Below, one piece after another: positions 4,787 to 5,603 of a stretch of 5,603 bases of DNA. Made by a program: the position numbers and the translations under genes. How positions within the stretch are numbered: position 1 is the stretch's first letter; each line of letters begins with the position of its first letter. This DNA is from Acetobacterium sp. Its GTDB lineage: Bacteria > Bacillota > Clostridia > Eubacteriales > Eubacteriaceae. The notes below the pieces were generated by a model. It made no database searches and was not told where the DNA came from. It saw only the letters and a program-made list of their open reading frames with translations. Location of the stretch: the NCBI GenBank assembly GCA_022013395.1, contig JAKLQL010000514.1, forward strand, positions 1 to 5,603, written 5' to 3'.

Positions 4787-5603
4787 ATGGAAATTTCGTT
4801 GCAGATTGTCTTGGAGAAACTGAATTTAAGTGCCAACACGGCTGAACTAAAAGCCCCGCATCAATCCGTTTTTAGTGATGTGCGCCTGCTTTCACCTGAG
4901 CTATCGGTCTTAAAAAATGGGATTTTATATGTCGGTGAAGTTCAGTCTACAAATGGAATGAACTACGAATCTGGCTGTGGACTGTGTCTGCTGAACGATT
5001 CCGGTAATTTCCCCGGTGATACGCTTTTATCCTGTGACACGCTTTTGATTGGTGTTAAATATTCCCTTTACGAACTGTTTAATCGCATCTCTCAACTATT
5101 TTACGAGATTCGCACTCAGTTTGAAGAGCTGACCCAGGCCATCCTTCAGAAAAAGGGCCTCCAACAGGTTGTTGAAATTGTTTCAGAAATCTGTGGTAAC
5201 CCGGTTTATCTGGTGGATTCCAGTTTTAAGGTGCTGGGCATCCACGGGCCGGAAACGATGCCCGAAATGAGCGCCAACTGGCGAAGGCTACTCAGTGATG
5301 GTTATCTGCCTTACAACATCGTGATGAACCTCATCGAAAGCAACGAACTGCAATCTATGGAAACTGGTCTTTGTGCTGATCTGATTGTTTCAAAATTTTT
5401 CTATACGCCGTTTATCAATTATAATATGCGTTATAAAGGCAAACTCCAGGGCCATTTTTTTGTGGTTGGAATGCTCAAAAAAATCACCCCGGGGGATGTG
5501 GAGCTGACCAATCTGGCGGGCCCCTATGTCCTCGATGCGATCCGCTCCGACCCGCATTTTCAAACCACCCGAGGTCGTTATTATGAGCATTTCATCGTCG
5601 ATA
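4787..5603 (+). CDS. PucR/CdaR-like transcriptional regulator, N-terminal 272 residues (partial)
   Basis: The frame is open from ATG 4787 to the window edge. AGGAG at 4776-4780 lies 6 nt upstream, and an in-frame TAG at 4766-4768 rules out an earlier start. Residues 1-100 form a first domain of mixed strands. Residues about 95-120 look helical (ISQLFYEIRTQFEELTQAIL). Then comes a GAF-like sensor region, about 122-255, beginning GLQQVVEIVSEICGNPVYLVDSSFKVLGI, the opening typical of PucR/CdaR regulators. YYEHFIVD at the edge matches the linker that precedes the GGDEF-like and C-terminal helix-turn-helix domains, which lie outside the window. There is no signal peptide or membrane segment, so it is a cytoplasmic sensor. 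Divergent placement against the methyltransferase operon suggests that it controls it, perhaps after binding the methylated substrate or its product. Family is probable from the sensor half; DNA binding and target are inference. Confidence 0.75.
   Translation, partial: MEISLQIVLEKLNLSANTAELKAPHQSVFSDVRLLSPELSVLKNGILYVGEVQSTNGMNYESGCGLCLLNDSGNFPGDTLLSCDTLLIGVKYSLYELFNRISQLFYEIRTQFEELTQAILQKKGLQQVVEIVSEICGNPVYLVDSSFKVLGIHGPETMPEMSANWRRLLSDGYLPYNIVMNLIESNELQSMETGLCADLIVSKFFYTPFINYNMRYKGKLQGHFFVVGMLKKITPGDVELTNLAGPYVLDAIRSDPHFQTTRGRYYEHFIVD

Noticed and set aside
4606..4839. 77-codon open frame on the - strand over the divergent promoter region
   Set aside because: It overlaps the start of the regulator and the predicted promoters, and has no ribosome binding site or family resemblance.

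Overview
The window looks like a piece of a low-to-moderate-GC anaerobic Firmicute chromosome, most likely an acetogen of the Acetobacterium/Eubacterium type. The reason is the gene content: a complete three-component corrinoid methyl-transfer system that would feed methyl groups to tetrahydrofolate and hence to the Wood-Ljungdahl pathway. The genus is an inference; no ribosomal or housekeeping marker is present.

Layout. Positions 1-317 (+) hold the 3' end of an unrecognised gene. Positions 318-504 are non-coding and contain a perfect 12-bp palindrome and a bidirectional intrinsic terminator (405-436) that ends both this gene and the convergent operon. Positions 4584 down to 505 (- strand) form a four-gene cluster, read in this order: a uroporphyrinogen-decarboxylase-family methyltransferase I (MTI, 4584-3574), a pterin-binding methyltetrahydrofolate:corrinoid methyltransferase II (MTII, 3570-2773), a small B12-binding corrinoid protein (2686-2060) and a 12-helix GPH/MFS_2 transporter (1890-505). 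MTI and MTII are 3 nt apart, and MTII starts with TTG. The corrinoid-transporter gap holds two tandem hairpins without a U tract in the sense direction. Positions 4585-4786 are a divergent control region with overlapping candidate promoters and several small repeats. Position 4787 to the window end (+) is the 5' part of a PucR/CdaR-like regulator whose DNA-binding end lies outside the window.

How the genes fit together (inference from families): the transporter brings in a methylated compound; MTI moves its methyl group to Co(I) of the corrinoid protein; MTII passes it to tetrahydrofolate; and the divergent regulator, through its N-terminal sensor region, probably controls the operon. The set resembles the vanillate O-demethylase MtvB/MtvA/MtvC of Moorella and the O-demethylases of Acetobacterium. 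A methoxylated aromatic is therefore a reasonable first guess, but the sequence does not fix the methyl donor. No reductive activator of the corrinoid protein is encoded here. The most interesting points are the unassigned methyl donor, a GPH-type carrier that seems to lack several acidic residues of the sugar:cation symporters, the compact divergent promoter region, and the paired hairpins between the corrinoid and transporter genes.
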